NCBI GenBank assembly: GCA_934154805.1
Contig: CAKPGM010000002.1
Span: 1 to 64,000 of the forward strand
DNA length: 64,000 nt
Reading direction: 5' to 3'
Source: an uncultured Clostridia bacterium
GTDB taxonomy: Bacteria > Bacillota > Clostridia > TANB77 > CAG-508
The notes beneath the pieces were generated by a model that had not been told where the DNA came from, did not search any database, and saw only the letters and a list, made by a program, of their open reading frames with translations. The translations under genes and the position numbers were made by a program. This document shows positions 35,484-44,575 of this stretch, one piece after another (position 1 is the first letter of the stretch; every line of letters begins with the position of its first letter).

Positions 35484-35530
35484 TTATCCCGAATTGTTAG
35501 AGAAATCTGACAAGGAGGGAATTTTTTTGT
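35484..35530 (+). terminator. Terminator after Rpn-type gene 2
   Basis: Outer stem ATCCC/GGGAT and inner stem TTGTTA/TGACAA (with one G-U pair), then TTTTTTT. It is homologous to 32684-32730. Confidence 0.75.
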
Positions 35531-35583
35531 CTAAATGAAAATGAACAAGAAATAATTATATTTTAAAGAACATAAAAATTTTA

Positions 35584-35757
35584 ATTAAATATATTGTTTA
35601 ATGAAAAATAACTATTTTTATATATAGCATAACTGTAAAGAAAAATCAATACAATAAAACAAAAAGATATAAAAATAAAAGATGATAAAAAAACATAAAT
35701 GCTTAGATACTGTAAGAAGAATATGTAAATGAATTTTAATTAAACAATATATTTAAT
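35584..35757. repeat. Inverted-repeat element 3, upstream of pilin-like gene 3
   Basis: ATTAAATATATTGTTTAAT (35584-35602) is a perfect inverted repeat of 35739-35757 around 136 bases. It is about 90% like element 2 by eye, and the one arm difference is matched on both sides. It occupies most of the 385-base gap before pilin-like gene 3. Confidence 0.75.
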
Positions 35758-35763
35758 AAAAAA

Positions 35764-35792
35764 TTGATTTATAAAACATAATGTTTTGTAAT
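35764..35792 (+). promoter_or_regulatory. Promoter with embedded palindrome, pilin-like gene 3
   Basis: TTGATT (35764-35769) and TGTAAT (35787-35792), 17 bases apart. The A-to-G change in the -10 weakens both the promoter and the right half of the conserved palindrome compared with copies 1 and 2. Confidence 0.6.
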
Positions 35793-35849
35793 AGTGGCAT
35801 ACTAAAATAAACAAACATTAAAATACCAAAGAAAGAGAGGACTATAAAA

Positions 35850-36617
35850 ATGAATGAAAAATTAAAAAACAAAAAAGGAATCACACTAATTGCTTTAGTT
35901 GTAACAATAGTAGTACTTTTGATACTAGCAGGAGTGAGCATAAGCTTGGTATTAGATAATAATGGAATAATACAAAAATCTAAAGAGGCAAGAAAAGAAT
36001 ATGGACAAGCAAAAGAAAATGAACAGGAGGATTTAAATAAAGCATCAAGTTGGATTGATGAAGTTGCAAATGCTCCTGAAATAGTTGAACCTGAGAATAT
36101 AGATGATTGGGAGTATACAGAAGAAGATGATGGAACACTTACATTGAATTGCTATAAGGGAAATGATACGACAGTTATAATACCAAATTATATTAAAGGA
36201 AAACCAGTAAAGAAAATAGAAAAAATAGGAGATGGCTATAATACCTTTTGGGCAGACTCGATATGTTTAGGAGATACTACTTATGGATATTATCATAAAC
36301 AAGAAACAATAAGTGAAATAATAATTTCAGACGGAATTCAAGAGATAGGAGATTTTTCATTTGTAGGAAGTCAAGCATTAAACAAAGTGGTAATACCTAA
36401 TAGTGTGATAAAAATTGGAAATAGTGTTTTTGCCACATGCAATAGCTTGACTAATATAACAATACCGAATAGCGTAAAAAGTGTGGGAGATCTACTTTTT
36501 TGGGGAGTCCCATCAATAACAGTAAATGTACCATTCAAAGAAGGAAAAATGCCAACGGGATGGGATAAAGAATGGAACACAACATCTGGTAGTTTAACTA
36601 TAAACTATGCTAAATAA
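35850..36617 (+). CDS. Pilin-like protein with BspA-type repeats, copy 3
   Basis: The 255-residue product starts MNEKLKNKKGITLIALVVTI and has the same plan as copies 1 and 2: prepilin-like helix, helical stalk, acidic linker (PEIVEPENIDDWEYTEEDD), LRR_5 repeats (ISEIIISDGIQEIGDFSF, LNKVVIPNSVIKIGNSVF, LTNITIPNSVKSVGDLLF) and the tail PSITVNVPFKEG. AGAGAGGA lies before ATG 35850. The linker is nearly identical to copy 2 but the repeats differ, so the variable part is the repeat domain. It is intact. Confidence 0.8.
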   Translation: MNEKLKNKKGITLIALVVTIVVLLILAGVSISLVLDNNGIIQKSKEARKEYGQAKENEQEDLNKASSWIDEVANAPEIVEPENIDDWEYTEEDDGTLTLNCYKGNDTTVIIPNYIKGKPVKKIEKIGDGYNTFWADSICLGDTTYGYYHKQETISEIIISDGIQEIGDFSFVGSQALNKVVIPNSVIKIGNSVFATCNSLTNITIPNSVKSVGDLLFWGVPSITVNVPFKEGKMPTGWDKEWNTTSGSLTINYAK

Positions 36618-36630
36618 AGATAAAAAAAGA

Positions 36631-36672
36631 AAACATGCAAATACTAAATACAGATTTGTGTGTTTTTTTATT
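36631..36672 (+). terminator. Terminator after pilin-like gene 3
   Basis: AACATGCAAAT and ATTTGTGTGTT pair with two mismatches, followed by TTTTTT. Confidence 0.6.
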
Positions 36673-36719
36673 TTGGAATAAATATACTGTTTAAAGAATT
36701 CTAAAATTAGTTATTTACC

Positions 36720-36748
36720 TTGAAAAAACTGCTAGATAATGATATTAT
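36720..36748 (+). promoter_or_regulatory. Promoter of the repair gene cluster
   Basis: TTGAAA (36720-36725) and TATTAT (36743-36748), 17 bases apart. It probably drives the closely spaced genes from 36782 to 44534. Confidence 0.65.
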
Positions 36749-36781
36749 AAAGTAGCAAAAAGATAGTAAAAAGGAAAAGAT

Positions 36782-37639
36782 ATGGAACAAAAATATATAA
36801 TAAAAAATTGTAAATCTTTTAAAGTAAGAGACATATTCGAATGTGGACAATGTTTTAGGTGGAATGAAGAACCAGATGGAAGTTACACCGGCATATTTGG
36901 ACATAATGTACTAAATGTTAAAGAAGAAAAAGACATTGTAATTACTGGAATATGCAATGGAAATATAGAAGATATTTGTAAAAACTATTTTGATTTGGAT
37001 AGAAATTATGAGGAGATAAAAGAAACACTTTCATTAATTGATGACAATATGAAAGAGAGTATAAAATATGGAGAAGGAATAAGAATACTAAATCAAGATT
37101 TATGGGAGATGATAATATCTTTCATAATATCAGCAAATAACAATATTCCAAGAATAAAAGGAATAATAGAAAGAATGTCTGCAAAATACGGACAAGAGAT
37201 TAGATTTAGAGGAACATCTTATTATACATTTCCTACAATAGACGAATTATCACAGGCAAGTGTGAAAAATCTAAAAGATTTGGGATTGGGATTTAGAGAT
37301 AGGTATGTATATGAAACTACTAAGAAAATAAAAGAAGGAAAGATTAACCTAGAGAATTTAAAACAAGAATCAACAAATGAGGTAAGAAAACAATTATTAA
37401 CATTAACGGGAGTGGGGCCAAAAGTAGCAGACTGTATAATGTTGTTTTCAACATTAAAGAGATTTGATGTGTTCCCAGTTGATGTATGGGTTAGAAGAGT
37501 TATGAATGATTTGTACATACACAATGAAGATGAAACAAAGGTTAATAAAAAGCAAATACAAGAAATTGCAAGAGATAAGTTTGGAGCATTAGAAGGAATT
37601 GCACAACAATATTTATTTTATTGGAAAAGAGAAAGTTAA
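36782..37639 (+). CDS. 8-oxoguanine DNA glycosylase/AP lyase (Ogg type)
   Basis: Removes oxidised guanine from DNA. The 285-residue product has the OGG N-terminal domain (ECGQCFRWNEEPDGSYTG), the helix-hairpin-helix-GPD core with LTGVGPKVADCIMLFS (Lys in the position of the lyase residue) and the catalytic Asp in FPVDVWVRR. The presence of both Lys and Asp argues for a bifunctional Ogg rather than an AlkA-type enzyme. It lies directly upstream of addB. Confidence 0.9.
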   Translation: MEQKYIIKNCKSFKVRDIFECGQCFRWNEEPDGSYTGIFGHNVLNVKEEKDIVITGICNGNIEDICKNYFDLDRNYEEIKETLSLIDDNMKESIKYGEGIRILNQDLWEMIISFIISANNNIPRIKGIIERMSAKYGQEIRFRGTSYYTFPTIDELSQASVKNLKDLGLGFRDRYVYETTKKIKEGKINLENLKQESTNEVRKQLLTLTGVGPKVADCIMLFSTLKRFDVFPVDVWVRRVMNDLYIHNEDETKVNKKQIQEIARDKFGALEGIAQQYLFYWKRES

Positions 37640-37641
37640 AT

Positions 37642-40600
37642 ATGAGTCTACAAATAATTTATGGTAGAAGCGGTAGTGGTAAGACTAGCTACATTTTTGA
37701 GGAGATAGGCAACCATTTAAATAATGGTAGAAAAAAATATATAATAACACCTGAACAGTTTTCTTTTACAGCAGAAAGAGAGCTTTTGAAAACAGTTGCC
37801 AAACAAAATAAATCTGCAGTCATTGATGCAGAGGTTTTGACTTTTGCTCGTATGGCTCATAGAGTTTCTGGTGAAGTTGGTGGAAGCAAAAAGACTATAT
37901 TATCTAATTGTGGAAAGTCTATGTTAGTTTATAGCATATTAGCAAGCAAGAACAATAATTTGAAATTCTTGAACAAGTCAAATAACAATATTGATATGGT
38001 ACTTACTCAACTTACAGAGCTAAAGAAACATGGAGTCACACTAGAGAATTTAGCAAATTTAAAAGAACAAATTGGAGATAATGATAAATATTTAAGTAGT
38101 AAGTTAGAAGATATTTATACAGTATATAGTAAATTTGAAGATAAAATAAAAAATAATTACATAGATGAAAATGATTCACTTTCACTTTTAGATCAACAAT
38201 TGGATTCGTGTGATATTTTTAAAAATACAGAGATATACATAGATGAATTTGTGGGATTTACAAAGCAGGAATATTCGATAATTGAAAAGCTTATGAAAAT
38301 GGCCAACAAGGTGACGATAGCAATTACAAGCGATTCATTAATAAGAGATAAAGATGCGAGTAAAGATATTTTTTATACAAACAAAGAAACAATAGAAAAA
38401 ATATTAAAACTTGCCAAAGACAATAAAATAACAGTAGAGGATCCAGTCAAGCTAGAAAATATTTATAGATTTAAATCAGAAGAATTAAAGCACATTGAAG
38501 AAAATTTATATAGTATTCCTTACAAGAAAGATGAAGAAGTTGTAGAAAATTTGAGGTTGTTTTTAGCAAACAATCAATATTCAGAAATAGAAGAAGTGGC
38601 AAAGCAAATTACAAAACTTGTAAGACAGGAAAACTACAGATACAGAGATATTGCAGTAATTACAAAGAATATAGAAACATATTCTAATTTGTGTAAAGCT
38701 ATTTTTAATGAATATAATATTCCAGTGTACATAGATGAAAAAAGATCACTAAGTCAAAATATTTTGGTTAAGTATTTGCTAGCAATACTAGATATATTTG
38801 CAAAGAATTGGTCATATGATAGTGTGTTTAATTATGTGAAAGCAGGATTTACTGACATACCATTTGAGGACATCTGTCTAATTGAAAATTATGCCTTAAA
38901 GTGGGATATAAAAGGTAGCAGATGGTATAAGGATGATTGGTATTTCCATGACGAAGACCAAGTAGGAACAGATAAAATAAATCACATAAACGAAATTAGA
39001 AGAGAGATAGTAAATCCATTAATAAAGCTAAAAAGCAATTTGGCGGGAGAGAAAACAGCTAAACAAATTTCGGAGGAATTATACAAATTTTTATTAGAGA
39101 ATAAGATTAATAAAAAATTGGAATATAAGATAAAGGCTTTAAACGATATTGGAGAAGTAAATGTAGCATCTGAATATGAAACAAGCTGGAAAACTGTTAT
39201 GCAAGTTTTAGATGAAATGGTACTTGTTTTTGAAGAAGAAAAAATTACCTTCGACAGCTATATGCAAATATTAAAAACAGGACTTTCTGAAAGCAAGCTG
39301 GGAACAATTCCAATGGGACAGGATGAGGTTACAGTAGGAGATGTAGATAGGTCTAGAAGCCATAAGATTAGAGCTATTTTCATAATCGGATTAAATGACG
39401 GAATGTTTCCTTCTATAAATAAAGCTGAAGGCTTTTTGAATGATGACGACAGAAATATAATTAAGGCAAATGGAGTTGAACTTGCAAAAGGAACAATAGA
39501 AAGAATATACGAAGATAATTTTAATATATACAAAGCTTTTACAACTGCAGAAGAAAAGATGTATTTGTCGTATTCTTCTTCTGATATGGAGGGAAGCTCA
39601 TTAAGACCTTCAATGCTAATATCAAGAATAAAGAAAATGTTTACAAACCTGAAAGAAGAAAGTGATATTATAAATAGAGAGTCTGTAATATTAACAAAGA
39701 AAACAACATTTGAAGAATTGATTACCAACTTAAGAGAATTTAGAGATGGTAAAGAGATCGATAAAAAATGGTTTAATATTTATAATATTTATATGGAAAG
39801 TCCGGAATGGAAAGACAAACTTGAGTCTGCTATAAAGGGGTTAAATTATAAAGCTGTAACAGAAAGAATAAATGAAGAAAATGTAAAGAAATTATATGGA
39901 GATACTTTAAAAACAAGTGTATCAAAGCTAGAGCAGTATAGCGGTTGCCCATTTTCATATTATCTAAAATATGGTTTGAAATTAAATGACAAAGAAACAT
40001 TTAGTGTGGAAGCTATGGACACAGGATCATTTATGCATGATGTTATAGATAGATTCTTTCAAGAAATAGAGGATAGAAACATAAGTATAAAAGATATAGA
40101 AGACGAAGAACTTGAGAATATAATATCAGAAATAATAGACAACAAATTAAAGACAAATAGAAACTACAAATTTACTGCAACAGCTAAATATAGAGCATTA
40201 ACAAAAAGACTAAAAGAAGTTATAACAATGTCTATTAAATATATTGTTCAAAGTATTAGGCAAAGTGAATTTGAAGTATTTGGTCACGAGTTGGAATTTG
40301 GAAAGAATGGCAGAAAGCCAATAGTGGTAACAACTGAAAGTGGACAAAGAGTGGAAATAGAAGGGAAAATAGATAGAGTAGACATCTTAAAAAATCCCGA
40401 TGGAACTTATGTAAGAATAATTGATTATAAATCTTCTGTAAAAAACATAGACTTAAATAAAGTGATGTCAGGTTTGCAACTACAGCTACTTACTTATTTA
40501 AATGAAACCTGTAAAGAAGAGGATTTTATACCAGCAGGAGTGTTGTACTTTAACTTAATAGAGCCATCAACAAGTGCTGATAAAAATATGACAGATGAAG

Positions 40601-41022
40601 AAATAGAAAATCAAATAAAGCAGAAGTTCAAGATGAAAGGACTTATACTTGCTGATGTAAATATCATCAAAAAGATGGATACCAAAATAGAAGAACAGGG
40701 AACAAGCTCTATAATACCAGCTGGAATAAAGAAGGATGGAGAGCTAAGTAGTAGAGATACAAGTGCTATAACTAAAGAACAATTTGAAAATTTACAAAAG
40801 TATACAGATAAAATAATAAAGCAAATTTCGCAAGAAATATTGAGTGGTAATATAGATATAAAACCATATTACAATACTAAGGATAAAAAGACTCCTTGTG
40901 AATATTGTAGCTATAAGTCTATATGTAGATTTGACGAATGGCAATGCAATAATTATAACTATGTAGGAAAATTGAACAGGGAAGCGGTGTTGGAAGAAAT
41001 AAAAAATCGAATAGGAGAGTAA
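37642..41022 (+). CDS. addB: ATP-dependent helicase/nuclease subunit B
   Basis: AddB with AddA processes DNA double-strand breaks for recombination. The 1126-residue product has the Walker A loop GRSGSGKT at 8-15. At the C-terminus it has a PD-(D/E)XK nuclease domain (EGKIDRVDILKN, then IIDYKSS), bracketed by the Fe-S cysteines Cys769 (SGCPFSYYL), Cys1086, Cys1089 and Cys1095 (CEYCSYKSIC). ATG 37642 is preferred to an upstream in-frame TTG (37621) that lies inside the ogg gene. addA normally follows addB but does not here; the next gene is pgeF, one base after the stop. Confidence 0.95.
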   Translation: MSLQIIYGRSGSGKTSYIFEEIGNHLNNGRKKYIITPEQFSFTAERELLKTVAKQNKSAVIDAEVLTFARMAHRVSGEVGGSKKTILSNCGKSMLVYSILASKNNNLKFLNKSNNNIDMVLTQLTELKKHGVTLENLANLKEQIGDNDKYLSSKLEDIYTVYSKFEDKIKNNYIDENDSLSLLDQQLDSCDIFKNTEIYIDEFVGFTKQEYSIIEKLMKMANKVTIAITSDSLIRDKDASKDIFYTNKETIEKILKLAKDNKITVEDPVKLENIYRFKSEELKHIEENLYSIPYKKDEEVVENLRLFLANNQYSEIEEVAKQITKLVRQENYRYRDIAVITKNIETYSNLCKAIFNEYNIPVYIDEKRSLSQNILVKYLLAILDIFAKNWSYDSVFNYVKAGFTDIPFEDICLIENYALKWDIKGSRWYKDDWYFHDEDQVGTDKINHINEIRREIVNPLIKLKSNLAGEKTAKQISEELYKFLLENKINKKLEYKIKALNDIGEVNVASEYETSWKTVMQVLDEMVLVFEEEKITFDSYMQILKTGLSESKLGTIPMGQDEVTVGDVDRSRSHKIRAIFIIGLNDGMFPSINKAEGFLNDDDRNIIKANGVELAKGTIERIYEDNFNIYKAFTTAEEKMYLSYSSSDMEGSSLRPSMLISRIKKMFTNLKEESDIINRESVILTKKTTFEELITNLREFRDGKEIDKKWFNIYNIYMESPEWKDKLESAIKGLNYKAVTERINEENVKKLYGDTLKTSVSKLEQYSGCPFSYYLKYGLKLNDKETFSVEAMDTGSFMHDVIDRFFQEIEDRNISIKDIEDEELENIISEIIDNKLKTNRNYKFTATAKYRALTKRLKEVITMSIKYIVQSIRQSEFEVFGHELEFGKNGRKPIVVTTESGQRVEIEGKIDRVDILKNPDGTYVRIIDYKSSVKNIDLNKVMSGLQLQLLTYLNETCKEEDFIPAGVLYFNLIEPSTSADKNMTDEEIENQIKQKFKMKGLILADVNIIKKMDTKIEEQGTSSIIPAGIKKDGELSSRDTSAITKEQFENLQKYTDKIIKQISQEILSGNIDIKPYYNTKDKKTPCEYCSYKSICRFDEWQCNNYNYVGKLNREAVLEEIKNRIGE

Positions 41023-41023
41023 A

Positions 41024-41809
41024 ATGAATTTATCTAATGAGAATGTTTTACATATAAAAAAGGATGGAATAGAATATTTGCAATTTAAAAGATTACTTGA
41101 ATTTGACAATCTAATAAATTGTTATACACTAAGACCTTTGAACTATAACAAGAAAACATTAACAAATCAAGAACTTGAAGGAAATTATAACAATATATGC
41201 AAAGCATTGGAAATAGAGAGAAAAAACTTAATAAGACCACATCAGTCACACACAGATTGTATAGAAAATGTGGATAGAACAGACGTAAAATACACTGATG
41301 TAGATGGATTTATTACCAATAAACCAAATATAGACTTAACATTAAGTTTTGCGGATTGCACTCCTATTCTACTATATGACCCAGTCAAAAAAGTAATTGC
41401 CAACATTCATTCTGGCTGGAGAGGAACAGTTCAAAAAATAGGGAAAAAAGCTGTAGAGAAGATGATTAAAGACTATCAGTCTAATCCACAAGATATAATT
41501 GCTTGTATAGGACCTTGCATAGGAAAGTGTCATTTTGAAGTTAAAGAAGATGTAAAAGATATATTTGAAAAAACATTTTCGTATTTAGAAAGAAATGATG
41601 ATATAATAGAAAAAGAAAGCTTGGAAAAATACAAAATTGACACAACATTGATAAATAGACTATTGCTAGAAAATTCTGGATTGTTACCGGAAAACATTAT
41701 AGAGAGTAAAATCTGTACAGTGTGTAATTCACAGATTATGCATTCATATAGAGTTGATAAAGAAAAATCAGGAAGAAACATTACAATACTAGGAATGAAG
41801 GGAGAATAG
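41024..41809 (+). CDS. pgeF: PgeF/YfiH-family multicopper-oxidase-like protein
   Basis: This family was first called laccase-like. It is now linked to peptidoglycan precursor editing and purine nucleoside phosphorolysis. The 261-residue product has the zinc-site motifs RPHQSHTD, FADCTPILLYDP, HSGWRGT and IGPCIGKCHFEV. It starts one base after the addB stop and ends one base before the next start, so it is within a tight operon. The S66 carboxypeptidase that follows gives a peptidoglycan context. Confidence 0.9.
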   Translation: MNLSNENVLHIKKDGIEYLQFKRLLEFDNLINCYTLRPLNYNKKTLTNQELEGNYNNICKALEIERKNLIRPHQSHTDCIENVDRTDVKYTDVDGFITNKPNIDLTLSFADCTPILLYDPVKKVIANIHSGWRGTVQKIGKKAVEKMIKDYQSNPQDIIACIGPCIGKCHFEVKEDVKDIFEKTFSYLERNDDIIEKESLEKYKIDTTLINRLLLENSGLLPENIIESKICTVCNSQIMHSYRVDKEKSGRNITILGMKGE

Positions 41810-41810
41810 A

Positions 41811-42722
41811 ATGTTACCAAATAAATTAAAAAAGGGCGACACAATAGGAGTGATAGCACCATCAAACTGTATCAAGCAGGATGATTTAGAATATATAAAT
41901 GCTTCAATCTCACTGATGGAGAAAGCTGGACTGAATGTTAAATTTGGAAAATATGTATTTGGAGAAAATGAAGTTATAACCAATTCACAAAACAGAGCAA
42001 AAGACATAAACGAAATGTTTAATGATAAAGAAGTAAAAGCAATAATGTGTGTAAAAGGTGGAGAAGATTCTAACACAACATTAGATTATATTGATTATGA
42101 AACAATAAAACAAAATCCTAAAATCCTGTGTGGATTTAGTGATAATACAAGTATATTGAATGTAATTAATAGTAAAACAGGTCTTGTAACTTATCATGGA
42201 CCAACTTTTAAATCTTTGACTTCTTGGGACAGCGATTATGCCTATAATCAGTTTATTAAAGTATTCTGTGAGGGAGTTAATAATTTAGATGATGCCGAAT
42301 ATATTACAATAAAAGAAGGACAAGCTCAGGGCGAATTAATAGGTGGAAATTTATTTACGTTTATGAAACTAATATGTGGCAAATACAAAGTGGATTTAAA
42401 AGGAAAAATACTATTTTTAGAGGAGTTAGGATTTGAGTCAACTCCTAGAATAGTAAATAGCTGTATTTATTACTTAAAACAAAATGGAGTATTTGAAGAT
42501 ATAGCAGGATTATGGATTGGAAATTATGAACATCCAACCAATATATCATTAGAAGAAATAATAAAAAATGCCATAGGTGATGTAAAAATACCAATTATTA
42601 AATCTGATAATTTTGGACATATAGATAAAAAGTCTATAATTCCAATAGGAGTTAAAGCAGAAATAGATACAAAAGAGAAGGTAAAAATAAGATTATTAGA
42701 AAAATGCGTAAAAGAGGATTAA
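41811..42722 (+). CDS. S66 family LD-carboxypeptidase
   Basis: Cleaves the terminal D-Ala from murein tetrapeptides (LdcA-like) or acts in microcin-type resistance (MccF-like). The 303-residue product has the nucleophile Ser in CGFSDNTS, the oxyanion region CVKGGEDS, the Glu of the triad in FLEELGFESTPR, and the His in NFGHIDKKSIIPIG. It has no signal peptide, so a cytoplasmic recycling role fits. It is co-directional with pgeF and the UDG gene, with spacings of 1 and 3 bases. Confidence 0.9.
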   Translation: MLPNKLKKGDTIGVIAPSNCIKQDDLEYINASISLMEKAGLNVKFGKYVFGENEVITNSQNRAKDINEMFNDKEVKAIMCVKGGEDSNTTLDYIDYETIKQNPKILCGFSDNTSILNVINSKTGLVTYHGPTFKSLTSWDSDYAYNQFIKVFCEGVNNLDDAEYITIKEGQAQGELIGGNLFTFMKLICGKYKVDLKGKILFLEELGFESTPRIVNSCIYYLKQNGVFEDIAGLWIGNYEHPTNISLEEIIKNAIGDVKIPIIKSDNFGHIDKKSIIPIGVKAEIDTKEKVKIRLLEKCVKED

Positions 42723-42725
42723 AGA

Positions 42726-43292
42726 ATGTATGACAATTGGGAAGAATTAGAGGAATCAATAAAGAACTGTAAGAAATGTAAATTATGTACAAACAGAACG
42801 AATATAGTATTCGGAGTAGGAAATAAAGATGCAGATGTAATGCTTATAGGAGAGGGCCCTGGAGCAGACGAGGACAGGCTTGGAGAGCCATTTGTTGGTA
42901 AGGCTGGTCAACTTATGAACAAGGCTTTCCAAGCATTAGAAATAAATAGAGATGAAGTATACATAGCAAATATAGTAAAATGTAGACCCCCACAAAATAG
43001 AGTTCCAGAGGCAGATGAAGCAAAGGCTTGTTTAAATTATCTAAGAAATCAAGTATTACTAGTAAAACCTAAAATTATAGTGCTTTTAGGAAGTACAGCT
43101 CTAAAAAATATAGTAGGGGAAGAATATGGAATAACTGCTTCAAGAGGAAAATGGATAGAGAAGAAAGGTATAATGTATATGCCAACTTGGCATCCGGCAG
43201 CTCTACTAAGAGATGAAACAAAGAAAATAGAATTTTGGAAAGATTTAAAGCAAGTAAAACAAAAAGCAGATGAGGAAAAGTTGAAAATATAG
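42726..43292 (+). CDS. Uracil-DNA glycosylase, family 4 type (Fe-S)
   Basis: Excises uracil from DNA. The 188-residue product has the Fe-S cysteines (CKKCKLC near the N-terminus and later Cys in NIVKCRPPQN), motif A GEGPGADEDRLGEPFVG and motif B TWHPAALLR. The Cys-rich N-terminus and GEGPG motif mark family 4 rather than Ung. It fits the repair theme of the operon. Confidence 0.93.
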   Translation: MYDNWEELEESIKNCKKCKLCTNRTNIVFGVGNKDADVMLIGEGPGADEDRLGEPFVGKAGQLMNKAFQALEINRDEVYIANIVKCRPPQNRVPEADEAKACLNYLRNQVLLVKPKIIVLLGSTALKNIVGEEYGITASRGKWIEKKGIMYMPTWHPAALLRDETKKIEFWKDLKQVKQKADEEKLKI

Positions 43293-43304
43293 GAGAAATC
43301 TAAT

Positions 43305-44534
43305 ATGAACGAATATGAAGAAATAAGAAAATATTGTCTAAATTGTATTACAAGACCTTGCAAAGAAAAAGGATGTCCACTTCAAAATGATATACCAGCA
43401 TTTATACATGAAAATGATATAAAAAAAGCTTTTGAAAAACTATGTAGTACAACAGTACTTCCAGCAATTTGTGGAAGAATATGTCCACATAGTCAGCAAT
43501 GTCAAGGAAGTTGCGTAAGAGGCATAAAAGGTGAGCCTGTATCTATCGGAAAAATGGAAGCAATGATAGGTGATATGAGCTTAAAAGAAGAATGGCCGAT
43601 TCAAAAAGAAGTAGAGGAAAGATTAACAAGTAAAAAAGTAGCAATTATAGGTGGAGGCCCAACAGGGCTAACTTGTGCAGCATTTTTAGCAAGAAAAGGG
43701 GTACAAGTTACAATATTCGAGAAGAATGAAAAGCTAGGAGGAATATTATCATATGGAATTCCTGATTTTAGGTTAGAACCAGCAATAGTTGAAGAAACAA
43801 TAAATAAAATACTTGCATTAGGCATTGAAGTGAAAACAAATAGCCAGCTAGGCAAAAATATTAAATTAGAAGATTTACAAAAGGAATATGATGCAATATT
43901 TATATCAATAGGAGCAAATGTTGGTCAAAGCCCAAGAATAGAAGGAACAAAATTTAAAGGTGTATATAGTGCAAATGCTTTTTTAAAAAATAAGAAACAT
44001 AGTTCTTATAAAGGAAAAAATGTAGTCGTAATAGGTGGAGGAAATGTTGCTATTGATGCAGCAAGAACGATGAAAAGATTAGGAGCAGATAAAGTTGTTG
44101 TAATATATAGAAGACCAGAAGATCAAATGCCAGCTAGTAAGGAAGAGATAAAAGATGCTAAAGAAGATAATGTTGAATTTTTATTTAAGACCAATATTGT
44201 AAAAGTTTTGTCAGATGATAAAGAAAATGTTTCTAAAATAGAATGTATAAAAACAGAATCAGAAAGTAGGAATCACTCTCCTAAAAATATAGAAGGGAGT
44301 AATTTTATAATAGATATTGACTATGTACTATTTGCAACTGGTGCAAGACCGGACAAAGAAATAGTTTCTAATTTTGAACAAAATGAAAAAGGATATATTT
44401 TAGTAAATGAAGATATGCAAACTTCAATTCCAAATGTTTATGCAGGAGGAGATGTAGCAGGGGAAAGAGCTACTGTCGCTTGGGCAGCAAGAAGCGGAAG
44501 AAATGCAGCAAATAAAATATTGGAAAAACTATAA
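43305..44534 (+). CDS. GltD-like NAD(P)H/FAD oxidoreductase with Fe-S N-terminus
   Basis: The 409-residue product resembles the small subunit of glutamate synthase and the related NfnB/SudA-type proteins. The N-terminal Cys-rich domain (CLNCITRPCKEKGCP, ICGRICPHSQQCQGSC) would bind Fe-S clusters. The FAD loop is AIIGGGPTGLTCA, the NAD(P) loop VVIGGGNVAIDAA and the C-terminal FAD motif YAGGDVAGERATVAWAARSGR. No gltB-like large subunit is nearby, so the partner and substrate are unknown. It is the last gene of the operon. Confidence 0.85.
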   Translation: MNEYEEIRKYCLNCITRPCKEKGCPLQNDIPAFIHENDIKKAFEKLCSTTVLPAICGRICPHSQQCQGSCVRGIKGEPVSIGKMEAMIGDMSLKEEWPIQKEVEERLTSKKVAIIGGGPTGLTCAAFLARKGVQVTIFEKNEKLGGILSYGIPDFRLEPAIVEETINKILALGIEVKTNSQLGKNIKLEDLQKEYDAIFISIGANVGQSPRIEGTKFKGVYSANAFLKNKKHSSYKGKNVVVIGGGNVAIDAARTMKRLGADKVVVIYRRPEDQMPASKEEIKDAKEDNVEFLFKTNIVKVLSDDKENVSKIECIKTESESRNHSPKNIEGSNFIIDIDYVLFATGARPDKEIVSNFEQNEKGYILVNEDMQTSIPNVYAGGDVAGERATVAWAARSGRNAANKILEKL

Positions 44535-44540
44535 AAAAAT

Positions 44541-44575
44541 CTGTAAGTATTAGATACTTACAGTTTATTTTTTAT
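44541..44575. terminator. Bidirectional terminator
   Basis: CTGTAAGTAT (44541-44550) pairs with ATACTTACAG (44554-44563) around a 3-base loop. T-runs lie to the right and A-runs to the left. Confidence 0.85.

Noticed and set aside
30464..35757. The inverted-repeat elements as MITE copies
   Set aside because: Copies of one MITE family should share terminal repeats, but element 1 has different arms from 2 and 3, and no target-site duplication is clear.
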